A DNA stretch of 64,000 bases, from the NCBI RefSeq assembly GCF_002803845.1, contig NZ_CP024985.1, positions 6,583,501-6,647,500 of the forward strand, read 5' to 3'. The notes under the pieces were generated by a model, which was not told the DNA's origin, did no database searches, and saw nothing but the letters and a program-made list of their open reading frames with translations. Both the position numbers and the translations under genes were made by a program. This document shows positions 49,669 through 57,891 of the stretch, one piece after another. How positions within the stretch are numbered: the first letter of the stretch is position 1; each line of letters starts with the position of its first letter. This stretch comes from Streptomyces lavendulae subsp. lavendulae. Its GTDB lineage: Bacteria; Actinomycetota; Actinomycetes; Streptomycetales; Streptomycetaceae.

Positions 49669-52600
49669 ATGACTGACACCGGCCAGGTCCCGGGCGAGGG
49701 TCACCCGGACAACGGGGGCATGGTGGATCAGCAGGGCATTCCCGCTCCGGTTCCGCCCCTCCCGCCGCTCCCGCCGCAGCCCCCGGCGGGCTACGCCTTC
49801 CAGGACCTCGTGGACGACCCCGCCGAGGGTGAGGACGAGGAACTGCTGCTGATGCCGAGCGGCCAGGGTTCCTGGAGCGACCCCCAGGTGGTCCCGCAGG
49901 TGCCGGCCTTCCCGGCCGAGCCCGTCTACACCGAGTACCCGCAGGCCGCCGCGGCCGGCTACCCCGAGCCCGGACACCTCGGCTTCCCCGAGCCCGGCTT
50001 CCCCGACGCCGGCTACCCGGCGCCGCAGCAGCCCGCGCAGCCCGGCTTCCCCGACCCCTCGTACCCCGCGGGCGCGGGCTTCCCCGACGCCTACGCGGAG
50101 CCCGCCGCGTACAGCGCGGGCGCGCACGAGACCGGCGGCCGTGACACCGGCTCCCTGGACCTCGGCGGTCTCGTGGCCCCGCAGGCCGCCCAGGTGCCGC
50201 CCGCGTCGCCCGTGATCCCCGCGCGCCGCCCGCTGCACATGGGCCCGCCCATGCCCGAAGCCGGGGGAGTCGTGCGTTCCCTCGCGGACCGGGGTCCCGC
50301 CACCGCTCCGGCGCCGGCCCCCGTGGCCGCTCCGGCCCCCGTACCCGCCCCCGAGCAGGTCCCCGTACCGCCGGCGCAGCCCGTCGCCGAGCCGGCGCCG
50401 CAGCCCCTGCCGCAGCAGCCCGCCGCGGAGCCGGTGGCCGCGCCCGCCGCCGTCGCCGAGCCGGTCGCCGTCGCCGAGCCGGTCGCCGTGGCCGTGCCCG
50501 ACGCCGCCGGTGTGCCGGTGGCGCAGGACCCGGCCGCCGTGGCCGCGCAGCAGCCCGGTGCGCCGGCCGCGGGCCCCGAGTACCTGGACGCCCCGCAGCA
50601 GGCCGAGCAGGCCGCCGAGATCCCGGCGCAGCCCGGGACTCCGTGGACGGCCGAGCCCGTACCGGCCGCCGCTCCCGCCGAGGCCGCCGCTGCCGCGACC
50701 GCTCCCGTCGAGCCTGCCGCGGAGCCCGTGGCGCAGCCTGAGGCCCAGCCCGCCGCCGAGGCCGCCGCCCAGGCCCCGGAGCCCGTCGCCCAGCCCGCCG
50801 CCGAGGCCGCCGCCCAGGCCCCGGAGCCCGTCGCCGTGCCCGTCGCCCAGGCCCCGGAGCCCGTCGCCGTGCCCGTCGCCCAGGCCCCGGAGCCCGTCGC
50901 CGTGCCCGTCGCCCAGGCCCCCGAGCCCGCCGCCGTGCCCGTCGCCCAGGCCCCCGAGGCCGCCGCCCAGGCCCCCGAGCCCACCGCCGTGCCCGTCGCC
51001 GCCGAGGCGGCCGCCGAAGCCGCCCCGGAGGCCCCGGAGGCCCCCGAGCCCGCCGCCGCCCCGCAGCAGCCGGCTCCCGAGGTTCCCGAGGCGCCGGCCG
51101 CCGTGGAGGTCCCCGCCGAGCCGGTGGCCGCCGAGCCCGCCCCCGAGGCGGCGCCGGCGCCCGCCGAGGCCGAGGCCGTGCTCCCGGAGGCCGCGCAGGT
51201 CCCGGCCGCCGAGCCGGTCGCGGAGACCCCCGCAGAAACGGTTCAGGCCCCCGTCGAGGCGGCCGCGCAGGCCGACCCGCAGGCCGACCCGCAGGCGGAG
51301 CCCGAGGCCGAGGCCGCCGCACCGGCCGAGGCGCAGCCCGCCCCGGCCGCAGCCGCCGAGCCGGTCGCCCAGGCCGCAGCCCCGGACGCCCCCGCCCCGG
51401 ACGCCGCCGAGCCCGCCGACACCGCCGACGCCCCGCTGGCGGCCCCCGAAGCCGTCTCCGTGGGCGAGCCCGCCCCCGCGTACGACGACGCCGAGCGCGA
51501 GGCCGTCCTGCGCGTCATGCGCGAGCGCCGCGACATCCGCAACGGCTTCCGTACCGACCCCATCCCGCACGAGGTGCTGCTGCGCGTCCTGGAGGCGGCC
51601 CACCACGCGCCGAGCGTCGGCCACTCGCAGCCCTGGGACTTCGTCGTCATCCGCTCCGCCGAGACCCGGCGCACGATGCACGAGCTCGCCCAGCGCCAGC
51701 GCGAGGCCTACGCCAAGTCGCTGCCCAAGGGCCGGGCGAAGCAGTTCAAGGAACTCAAGATCGAGGCCATCCTCGACACCCCGGTGAACATCGTCGTCAC
51801 CGCCGACCCCACCCGCGGCGGCCGCCACACCCTCGGCCGGCACACCCAGCCGCAGATGGCCCCGTACTCCTCCGCCCTCGCGGTCGAGAACCTCTGGCTC
51901 GCCGCGCGCGCCGAGGGCCTCGGCGTGGGCTGGGTCAGCTTCTTCGACGAGCGCGAGATGGTCCGCGAGCTCGGCCTGCCGGAGCACCTCGAAGTCGTCG
52001 CGTACCTGTGCGTCGGCTACGTCGACGAGTTCCCGGACGAGCCCGAGCTGGCGCAGGCCGGGTGGTCCCAGCGCCGTCCGCTCGCCTGGGTGGTCCACGA
52101 GGAGACGTACGGGCGCCGCGCGCTGCCCGGCGAGGAGCCGCACGACCTGCTCTCCGAGACCGTCGCCAGCATCCGCCCGCTCGACGCGAAGGCGCTCGGC
52201 GAGGCTTGGGAGCGGCAGAAGCGGATGACGAAGCCGGCCGGGGCGCTGGGCATGCTGGAGATCATCTCCGCCCAGCTGGCCGGCCTCTCCCGGGTCTGCC
52301 CGCCGCCCATCCCCGAACCGGCCGCCGTCGCGATCTTCGCGGGCGACCACGGCGTCCACGCCCAGGGCGTCACCCCCTGGCCGCAGGAGGTCACCACGCA
52401 GATGGTGGCGAACTTCCTCGGCGGCGGCGCGGTCTGCAACGCCTTCGCCAACCAGGTCGGCGCCGAGGTCTGCGTCATCGACGTCGGCGTGGCCGGGGAC
52501 CTCCCCGCCACCCCCGGCCTGCTGCCGCGCAAGGTCCGTCCCGGCACGGCCGACCTCTCCACCGGCCCCGCCATGACCCGCGAGGAAGCGATCGCGGCCA

Positions 52601-53196
52601 TCGAGGTCGGCATCGAGACGGCCCGCGACCTGGTCGCCGCGGGCAACAAGGCCCTGCTCACGGGCGAGATGGGCATCGCGAACACCACGGTCTCGGCGGC
52701 CCTCATCTCGGTCTTCACCGGTGTCGACCCCGCGGAGGTCACCGGCCGCGGCACCGGCATCAACGACGAGACCCACGCCCGCAAGGTCGAGGTCGTCCGC
52801 CGGGCCCTGGAACTCCACCAGCCCGACCCGGCCGACCCGATCGGCGTCCTGGCGGCCATCGGCGGCCTGGAGCACGCGGCGATCGTCGGCCTCCTGCTGG
52901 GCGGGGCCTCCCTGCGCACGCCGGTCATCCTGGACGGCGTGAGCGCCGGCGCGGCCGCCCTCGTGGCCCGCGCCATCGCACCGGAGTCCCTGTCGGCCTG
53001 CATCGCGGGCCACCGCAGCGCGGAGCCGGGCCATGTGGCGGCCCTGAACAAGCTGGGGCTGCGTCCGCTGGTCGACCTGGACCTCCGCCTCGGCGAGGGC
53101 ACGGGTGCGCTCCTTGCGCTGCCGCTGGTCCAGAGTGCGGCCCGCGCCATGCACGAGGTCGCCACCTTCGACTCGGCGGGCGTCACCGAGAAGTAA
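49669..53196 (+). CDS. cobT: BluB-CobT fusion with long disordered N-terminus
   Basis: 1175 residues from ATG 49669. Residues 1-600 are almost entirely Pro, Ala, Glu, Val and Gln with short repeats (VAVPVAQAPEP) and no fold. Residues 606-815 form a BluB-type flavin oxidase (RRDIRNGFRTDPIP, AHHAPSVGHSQPWDFVVI, TRGGRHTLGRHTQPQM, GLGVGWVSFF), which turns reduced FMN into 5,6-dimethylbenzimidazole. Residues 836-1175 are CobT (RQKRMTKPAGALGMLE, AGDHGVHAQGVTPWP, GEGTGA with catalytic Glu1143), which attaches DMB to nicotinate mononucleotide. So lower-ligand production and activation are on one chain. Confidence 0.9.
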   Translation: MTDTGQVPGEGHPDNGGMVDQQGIPAPVPPLPPLPPQPPAGYAFQDLVDDPAEGEDEELLLMPSGQGSWSDPQVVPQVPAFPAEPVYTEYPQAAAAGYPEPGHLGFPEPGFPDAGYPAPQQPAQPGFPDPSYPAGAGFPDAYAEPAAYSAGAHETGGRDTGSLDLGGLVAPQAAQVPPASPVIPARRPLHMGPPMPEAGGVVRSLADRGPATAPAPAPVAAPAPVPAPEQVPVPPAQPVAEPAPQPLPQQPAAEPVAAPAAVAEPVAVAEPVAVAVPDAAGVPVAQDPAAVAAQQPGAPAAGPEYLDAPQQAEQAAEIPAQPGTPWTAEPVPAAAPAEAAAAATAPVEPAAEPVAQPEAQPAAEAAAQAPEPVAQPAAEAAAQAPEPVAVPVAQAPEPVAVPVAQAPEPVAVPVAQAPEPAAVPVAQAPEAAAQAPEPTAVPVAAEAAAEAAPEAPEAPEPAAAPQQPAPEVPEAPAAVEVPAEPVAAEPAPEAAPAPAEAEAVLPEAAQVPAAEPVAETPAETVQAPVEAAAQADPQADPQAEPEAEAAAPAEAQPAPAAAAEPVAQAAAPDAPAPDAAEPADTADAPLAAPEAVSVGEPAPAYDDAEREAVLRVMRERRDIRNGFRTDPIPHEVLLRVLEAAHHAPSVGHSQPWDFVVIRSAETRRTMHELAQRQREAYAKSLPKGRAKQFKELKIEAILDTPVNIVVTADPTRGGRHTLGRHTQPQMAPYSSALAVENLWLAARAEGLGVGWVSFFDEREMVRELGLPEHLEVVAYLCVGYVDEFPDEPELAQAGWSQRRPLAWVVHEETYGRRALPGEEPHDLLSETVASIRPLDAKALGEAWERQKRMTKPAGALGMLEIISAQLAGLSRVCPPPIPEPAAVAIFAGDHGVHAQGVTPWPQEVTTQMVANFLGGGAVCNAFANQVGAEVCVIDVGVAGDLPATPGLLPRKVRPGTADLSTGPAMTREEAIAAIEVGIETARDLVAAGNKALLTGEMGIANTTVSAALISVFTGVDPAEVTGRGTGINDETHARKVEVVRRALELHQPDPADPIGVLAAIGGLEHAAIVGLLLGGASLRTPVILDGVSAGAAALVARAIAPESLSACIAGHRSAEPGHVAALNKLGLRPLVDLDLRLGEGTGALLALPLVQSAARAMHEVATFDSAGVTEK
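50812..50943 (+). repeat. Four 33-bp coding tandem repeats
   Basis: Units begin at 50812, 50845, 50878 and 50911; the first three are identical and the fourth differs at two bases. Each encodes AQAPEPVAVPV (AAVPV in the last). They lie in the disordered N-terminus of the BluB-CobT protein, within a wider region of the same composition. Confidence 0.9.
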
Positions 53197-53221
53197 TCCC
53201 GCCCCGCCTTTCCTCCGTTCC

Positions 53222-53300
53222 CGCCTCAAACGCCGGCGGGGCTGAAATCCAGCCCCGTCGGCGTCTGAGGCGCGGGGGTCCGGGGGCGGAGCCCCCGAAG
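53222..53300. repeat. Streptomyces intergenic repeat, inverted pair
   Basis: CGCCTCA plus CGCCGGCGGGGCTG (53222 onward) is followed by its near-exact reverse complement ending at 53272, then by GGGGGCGGAGCCCCC. It is the same family as 3791-3848, but present as two facing units. It follows the BluB-CobT stop and probably acts as its terminator. The rest of 53301-53517 holds no recognisable gene. Confidence 0.65.
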
Positions 53301-53517
53301 GGTCCGGGCGGAGCCCGGGGAACGGGCGAAGGGCGGGCAGGGGACCCAGCACCGCGCAGCGGCAGCACCCCCCAAGCCCGCGCAGCCCCCGCAGGGACCA
53401 CCGCCCCGGATGGGTCGTATCGTGGTCCCGGACGGGCACCCGCATGCCGCCCGCCACGCCGCTCCAGCGCAGCAGCGGCCCCGCCGACCCCTCGCCGCAT
53501 CAGGAGCCGCAACCGCC

Positions 53518-54762
53518 ATGGCAAACCCGGCACACCCCGCCTACCCCGTAGGACTCCGCCTGGCCGGGCGCCGCGTCGTCGTCATCGGCGGCGGTCAGGT
53601 CGCCCAGCGCCGCCTGCCCGCCCTGATCGCGGCCGGCGCCGACGTCCTGCTGATCTCCCCCTCCGCGACCCCCTCCGTGGACGCGATGGCGGAGACCGGC
53701 GAGATCCGCTGGGAACGCCGCCGCTACCGCGAGGGCGACCTCGCCGACGCCTGGTACGCCCTGATCGCCACCCAGAACCGCGAGGACAACGAGCGGGCCT
53801 CCGCCGAGGCCGAGCGGGAGCGCGTCTGGTGCGTGCGCGCCGACGACGCCTCCGCCGCCACCGCCTGGACCCCCGCCACCGGCCGCATCGAGGGCGTCAC
53901 CGTCGCCGTGCTGACCGGCAACGACCCCCGCCGTTCGGCCGCCGTCCGCGACGCCGTCGTCGAGGGGCTGCGCGACGGCACCCTCACCGCCCCCGCGCAC
54001 CGCCACAAGGCCACCCCCGGCGTCGCCCTCGTCGGCGGAGGCCCCGGCGACCCGGACCTGATCACCGTGCGCGGCCGCCGCCTGCTCGCCGAGGCCGACG
54101 TGGTCATCGCCGACCGGCTCGGCCCCCGCGACCTCCTCGACGAACTCCCCCCGCACGTCGAGGTCATCGACGCGGCGAAGATCCCGTACGGCCGTTTCAT
54201 GGCCCAGGAGGCCATCAACAACGCCCTGATCGAGCACGCCAAGGCGGGCAAGGCCGTCGTCCGCCTCAAGGGCGGGGACCCGTACGTCTTCGGCCGTGGC
54301 ATGGAGGAGCTGCAGGCCCTCGCCGAGCACGGCATCCCCTGCACCGTCGTCCCCGGCATCTCCAGCTCCATCTCGGTGCCCGGCGCCGCCGGGATCCCGG
54401 TCACGCACCGCGGGGTGGCGCACGAGTTCACCGTGGTCAGCGGACACGTCGGCCCCGACGACCCGCGCTCCCTGGTGGACTGGGCCTCCCTCGCGAAGCT
54501 CACCGGCACCCTGGTGATCCTCATGGGCGTCGACAAGATCGGCCTGATCGCCGAGGCCCTGATCCGCCACGGCCGCTCCGCCGACACCCCGGTGGCGGTC
54601 GTCCAGGAGGGCACCACGGCCACCCAGCGCCGGGTGGACGCCACCCTCGCCACGGTCGGTGAGACCGTGCGCGCCGAGGAGGTCCGCCCGCCGGCCGTGA
54701 TCGTCATCGGCGAGGTCGTCCGCGTGAACGCGCCCGACGCCCTCCCCGCCACCGACGCCTGA
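53518..54762 (+). CDS. CysG-like siroheme synthase / uroporphyrinogen-III C-methyltransferase
   Basis: 414 residues from ATG 53518 (CAGGAG 11 nt upstream). The N-terminal domain (LRLAGRRVVVIGGGQVAQRR, then RYREGDLADAWYALIATQNR) is a precorrin-2 dehydrogenase/ferrochelatase-like Rossmann fold. The C-terminal SUMT domain has GVALVGGGPGDPDLITVRG, YGRFMAQEAIN, VRLKGGDPYVFGRG and VVPGISS. It methylates uroporphyrinogen III to precorrin-2, the branch to both cobalamin and siroheme, which fits the cob genes before it. Confidence 0.92.
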   Translation: MANPAHPAYPVGLRLAGRRVVVIGGGQVAQRRLPALIAAGADVLLISPSATPSVDAMAETGEIRWERRRYREGDLADAWYALIATQNREDNERASAEAERERVWCVRADDASAATAWTPATGRIEGVTVAVLTGNDPRRSAAVRDAVVEGLRDGTLTAPAHRHKATPGVALVGGGPGDPDLITVRGRRLLAEADVVIADRLGPRDLLDELPPHVEVIDAAKIPYGRFMAQEAINNALIEHAKAGKAVVRLKGGDPYVFGRGMEELQALAEHGIPCTVVPGISSSISVPGAAGIPVTHRGVAHEFTVVSGHVGPDDPRSLVDWASLAKLTGTLVILMGVDKIGLIAEALIRHGRSADTPVAVVQEGTTATQRRVDATLATVGETVRAEEVRPPAVIVIGEVVRVNAPDALPATDA

Positions 54763-54769
54763 CAGGCCG

Positions 54770-54798
54770 TTGGCACCACACCCACGACAAGGCAGTAT
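54770..54798 (+). promoter_or_regulatory. Promoter of a leaderless SpoU gene
   Basis: TTGGCA (54770-54775), a 17-bp spacer and CAGTAT (54793-54798) end 6 nt before the GTG at 54805, so the transcript should begin at the start codon. Confidence 0.55.
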
Positions 54799-54804
54799 CA
54801 CCCT

Positions 54805-55620
54805 GTGGCTGATCTCATCACCGTCGAAGACCCCGACGACCCCCGCCTGCGCGACTACACGGGCCTGACCGACGTGGAGCTGCGGCGCCGCCGCGAGCCC
54901 GCCGAGGGCCTCTTCATCGCCGAGGGCGAGAAGGTCATCAGACGGGCCAAGGACGCCGGCTACGAGATGCGGTCCATGCTGCTCTCCGCCAAGTGGGTCG
55001 ACGTCATGCGCGACGTCATCGACGAGCTCCCCGCCCCGGTCTACGCCGTCAGCCCGGAGCTCGCCGAACGCGTCACCGGCTACCACGTGCACCGCGGCGC
55101 CCTCGCCTCCATGCAGCGCAAGCCGCTGCCCACGGCGCGGGACCTGCTCGCGTCGGCCCGCCGGGTGGCCGTCATGGAGGCGGTCAACGACCACACCAAC
55201 ATCGGAGCCATCTTCCGCAGCGCCGCCGCCCTCGGCATGGACGCGGTGCTGCTGTCACCGGACTGCGCGGACCCGCTCTACCGCCGCTCGGTGAAGGTCT
55301 CCATGGGCGCGGTGTTCTCCGTCCCCTACGCCCGCCTCGACGCCTGGCCCAAGAGCCTGGACTCGGTGCGGGAGGCGGGCTTCAAGCTCCTCGCCCTCAC
55401 CCCGCACGAGAAGGCCTCGCCGATCGACGAGGCCGCCCCGCAGTCCCTCGAACGGGTCGCGCTGATGCTCGGGGCGGAGGGCGACGGCCTGTCCACCCAG
55501 GCGCTGGTCGCCGCCGACGAATGGGTGCGCATCCCCATGGCGCACGGCGTGGACTCGCTCAACGTGGGCGCGGCCGCGGCCGTCGCCTTCTACGCGGTGG
55601 CCGGCGGCCACCGGGGCTGA
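54805..55620 (+). CDS. TrmH/SpoU family RNA 2'-O-methyltransferase (second paralogue)
   Basis: 271 residues from GTG 54805, predicted leaderless. SPOUT motifs are NDHTNIGAIFRSAAALGMDA, then LMLGAEGDGLS and RIPMAHGVDSLNVGAAAAVA. It differs from the paralogue at 9135-9992 in the N-terminal substrate domain, so the RNA target is probably different. Its tail (AFYAVAGGHRG) ends 55 bp before the convergent kinase gene. Confidence 0.87.
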   Translation: MADLITVEDPDDPRLRDYTGLTDVELRRRREPAEGLFIAEGEKVIRRAKDAGYEMRSMLLSAKWVDVMRDVIDELPAPVYAVSPELAERVTGYHVHRGALASMQRKPLPTARDLLASARRVAVMEAVNDHTNIGAIFRSAAALGMDAVLLSPDCADPLYRRSVKVSMGAVFSVPYARLDAWPKSLDSVREAGFKLLALTPHEKASPIDEAAPQSLERVALMLGAEGDGLSTQALVAADEWVRIPMAHGVDSLNVGAAAAVAFYAVAGGHRG

Positions 55621-55675
55621 CCGTCCGGATCGCCGGGCCCCTCGGGGCCCGGCAACGGCGTCCGGGCCGGTGGTC

Positions 55676-56863
55676 CTAGAGCTTCTGCGCCAGGGCGATG
55701 CCCAGTGCCACCAGCAGCGTCACCACGACGAACACGATCAGCCGCTGCCGCATCAGCCTCGGGTCCGGCCGCGAGGGCCGGCGTCCCGTGCCGGTGGTCC
55801 GCGGAGCCGGCCGGCCGCCCGTACGCCCGGCGGTGGAACCGGGATTGCGCGGCGACGAGGGCCGTGAAGAAGGGCCGCCCTGCGGGGCCTGCGACCTGGG
55901 GGCGGGCGTGCCGCCGCCCGGGGTGCGCCGGTCCACGCTGCTCTGCTCGGTGTAGAGGGCGGTCTGGTCCGCGAGCCGTCCCGCCGGCCGGTCGGGCCGC
56001 GGCCGCTGCACCGGCGGCCGGCCGTCGCCCAGACCCTGCGCCTCGCGGGCCGCGATCTCCTTCAGCCGCATCGACAGCTGGAGGGTCGTCGGCCGCTCCT
56101 CGGGGTCCTTGGCCAGGCAGGCCCGCACCAGCGGCGCCAGCGCGTCGGGCACCCCCACCAGATGGGGCTCCTCGTGCACCACCCGGTACAGCATGACCTC
56201 GGAACTGCCGTGCCCGAAGGGCGAGTCGGCGGTCGCCGCGTACGCCAGGGTGGCGCCGAGCGCGAAGACATCCGTCGCCGGGGTGACGGCGGCGCCGCGC
56301 ACCTGTTCGGGCGCGAGGAAGCCGGGGGAGCCGACGGCGGTCCCCACGTGGGTCAGGGTGCTCGCCCCGGTCGCCCAGGCGATGCCGAAGTCGATGATCC
56401 GCGGGCCCTTGGGGGACAGCAGGATGTTCGAGGGCTTGAGGTCGCGGTGGACCACCCCGGCCTCGTGCACGGCGACGAGGCCCTCGGAGAGCGCGGCGCC
56501 GATGGCGGCGATCTGCGCGGCCGTCAGGGGGCCTTCCTCGGCCACCTTGTCGTGCAGCGAGGGTCCGGGCACGTACTGCGTGGCGAACCAGGGGCGCTCG
56601 GCCTCCAGATCGGCGGCCACCAGCCGCGCCGTGCACCCGCCGCGGATCCGCCGCGCGGCGGACACCTCGCGCGCGAAGCGGGAGCGGAACTCCTGGTCCT
56701 CGGCCAGGTCGGGCCGGATCACCTTCAGGGCGACGCGCTGCCCCCGCCGGTCGGACCCCAGGTAGACCACGCCCATGCCGCCCGCACCGAGCCTGCGGTG
56801 CAGTCTGAACGAGCCGACGACACGCGGGTCCTCGCGCCGGAGCCGCATCATCGCCATGTCCAC
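55676..56863 (-). CDS. Membrane Ser/Thr protein kinase (PASTA-less)
   Basis: 395 residues. The N-terminal PknB-type kinase has the Gly-rich loop RRLGAGGMGVVY, ATP lysine Lys47, catalytic Asp141 (HRDLKPSN) and DFG at 158-160. A disordered Pro/Arg linker (about 275-365) leads to a single C-terminal membrane helix (IVFVVVTLLVALGIALA) with almost no extracellular part, so it has no visible sensory domain. It is active by sequence. The start could be an internal Met (MMRLRRED). Targets unknown. Confidence 0.9.
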   Translation of the reverse strand: MDMAMMRLRREDPRVVGSFRLHRRLGAGGMGVVYLGSDRRGQRVALKVIRPDLAEDQEFRSRFAREVSAARRIRGGCTARLVAADLEAERPWFATQYVPGPSLHDKVAEEGPLTAAQIAAIGAALSEGLVAVHEAGVVHRDLKPSNILLSPKGPRIIDFGIAWATGASTLTHVGTAVGSPGFLAPEQVRGAAVTPATDVFALGATLAYAATADSPFGHGSSEVMLYRVVHEEPHLVGVPDALAPLVRACLAKDPEERPTTLQLSMRLKEIAAREAQGLGDGRPPVQRPRPDRPAGRLADQTALYTEQSSVDRRTPGGGTPAPRSQAPQGGPSSRPSSPRNPGSTAGRTGGRPAPRTTGTGRRPSRPDPRLMRQRLIVFVVVTLLVALGIALAQKL

Positions 56864-57409
56864 CCCGCTGACCGGTCGTCCTGTTGACCTGGCACAGCTT
56901 ACGGACCATCCGGCACGAGCGCTCAGAGGCCGCGCCCTCGCCGAAGGATTCGATCGTCAGTACGGAGCAGGCCACTTGGGGGTGTGCCGCCCCCGGCCGC
57001 CGCCCCCGGACCCGCACCGGGCCGGCTCCCCAAACCGCCTTCGCGCCAAGGGGATTGGCGCAGACGGGGGCCCCGTACGAGGTGATCTCCGGGAGGGAGC
57101 GACGGGAGCGGCCGGGTGAAGCCGTCAACCGCCCGTACGCAGACACGCGTGTGCGGGGAGTGACGGAAGTGAGCGAAGTCACTACCCTCCGGTCATCCCC
57201 TCCGGGAAGTCCCCCATGCCGGGGGAGCGGTCTCCACCCAGGGGAGTACTCCGGGGAGGCTCTCGTCATCCTCCCGGAGGCCCGCCAAAGGGTACGAGGG
57301 CATGAGGCCAGGGGCCTTCCGCACACCTAGTGTTGAAGACAAGCGGCGGGTGGCGCACTCGTCCCCCGAGGTCACGAACCCGCCGCTGCCAGACGACAGG
57401 GAGAGGACC
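56864..57409. other. Gene-free interval between the kinase and a small membrane gene
   Basis: No gene supported. The kinase promoter probably lies near 56890-56910 on the minus strand (TAAGCT-like -10). Further along, AGTGAC-N13-GTCACT (57166-57183 region) is a small dyad and TAGTGT (57328-57333) a possible -10 for the gene at 57410. The frame to 57302 is open but without family resemblance. Confidence 0.4.
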
Positions 57410-57595
57410 ATGGCGGACATCGCCCGGCAGGGACGCAAGGCATTCGCGTTCAACAGCCATGAGTCCGGTACGCGCCACCCGCTGGTGGCCGCGGCGATGG
57501 TCCTCCCCCTGGCCGCCCTCCTGCTCTTCCTCTTCGGAGGTTTCGACCAGGTGGCGGCACAGGCGTCGTCCGTTGGCGTGATGCTGGGGCGCTGA
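57410..57595 (+). CDS. Small single-helix membrane protein
   Basis: 61 residues from ATG 57410 after GGGAGAGG. A basic, soluble head (ADIARQGRKAFAFNSHESGT) is followed by one membrane helix (VAAAMVLPLAALLLFLFGG) and a short hydrophobic tail. The ribosome site and helix support a real gene, but I recognise no family. It precedes the terminator at 57690. Confidence 0.6.
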   Translation: MADIARQGRKAFAFNSHESGTRHPLVAAAMVLPLAALLLFLFGGFDQVAAQASSVGVMLGR

Positions 57596-57689
57596 GCGGC
57601 GCCCCGGGTCCGGGAGAGCGGCCCGGACCGGGACATCGGCCTGCCGAATCCCCGTGGGGACGGGGGATCGGCGACGGACGGCAGGTGAA

Positions 57690-57740
57690 GGGTGCTGCCC
57701 GTACGACTGGGGAGTCGGACGGGCAGCACCCTTTTTCTTT
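57690..57740 (+). terminator. Strong intrinsic terminator with U-tract
   Basis: A 13-bp stem (GGGTGCTGCCCGT, 57690-57702, with 57719-57731) plus an inner CGACT/AGTCG stem is followed by TTTTTCTTT. A run of Us is uncommon in this window, so this is a particularly good intrinsic terminator for the small membrane gene. Confidence 0.85.
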
Positions 57741-57789
57741 CGTCCCGCCCCCGCCCCCCGTAGCCTCGTCCCGAACGAAGGAGAGGCCC

Positions 57790-57891
57790 ATGGCGGACGC
57801 GGACGACCTCACGAGCACGCAGGCCCACGACGGGGACCCGGCGCACCTCCCCGGCGGCGGAACGCCGCCCCGCGCCGCGGCCGCCGCGTGA
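57790..57891 (+). CDS. Small ORF coupled to the phosphotransferase gene
   Basis: A 33-codon ORF from ATG 57790, after GAAGGAGAGG. It begins ADADDLTSTQAHDGDP and ends in Ala-rich sequence; TGA (57889-57891) overlaps the phosphotransferase GTG (57888). It has an excellent ribosome site where the larger gene has none, so it may be a translational coupler or real micropeptide. No family recognised. Confidence 0.5.
   Translation: MADADDLTSTQAHDGDPAHLPGGGTPPRAAAAA

Noticed and set aside
50812..50943. CRISPR array
   Set aside because: Repeats are directly adjacent coding units without spacers and keep the frame.
49543..53457. 1304-residue open frame on the minus strand opposite cobT
   Set aside because: Gly/Leu/Arg-rich composition and repeats are the reverse complement of the BluB-CobT gene, whose domains are unmistakable.
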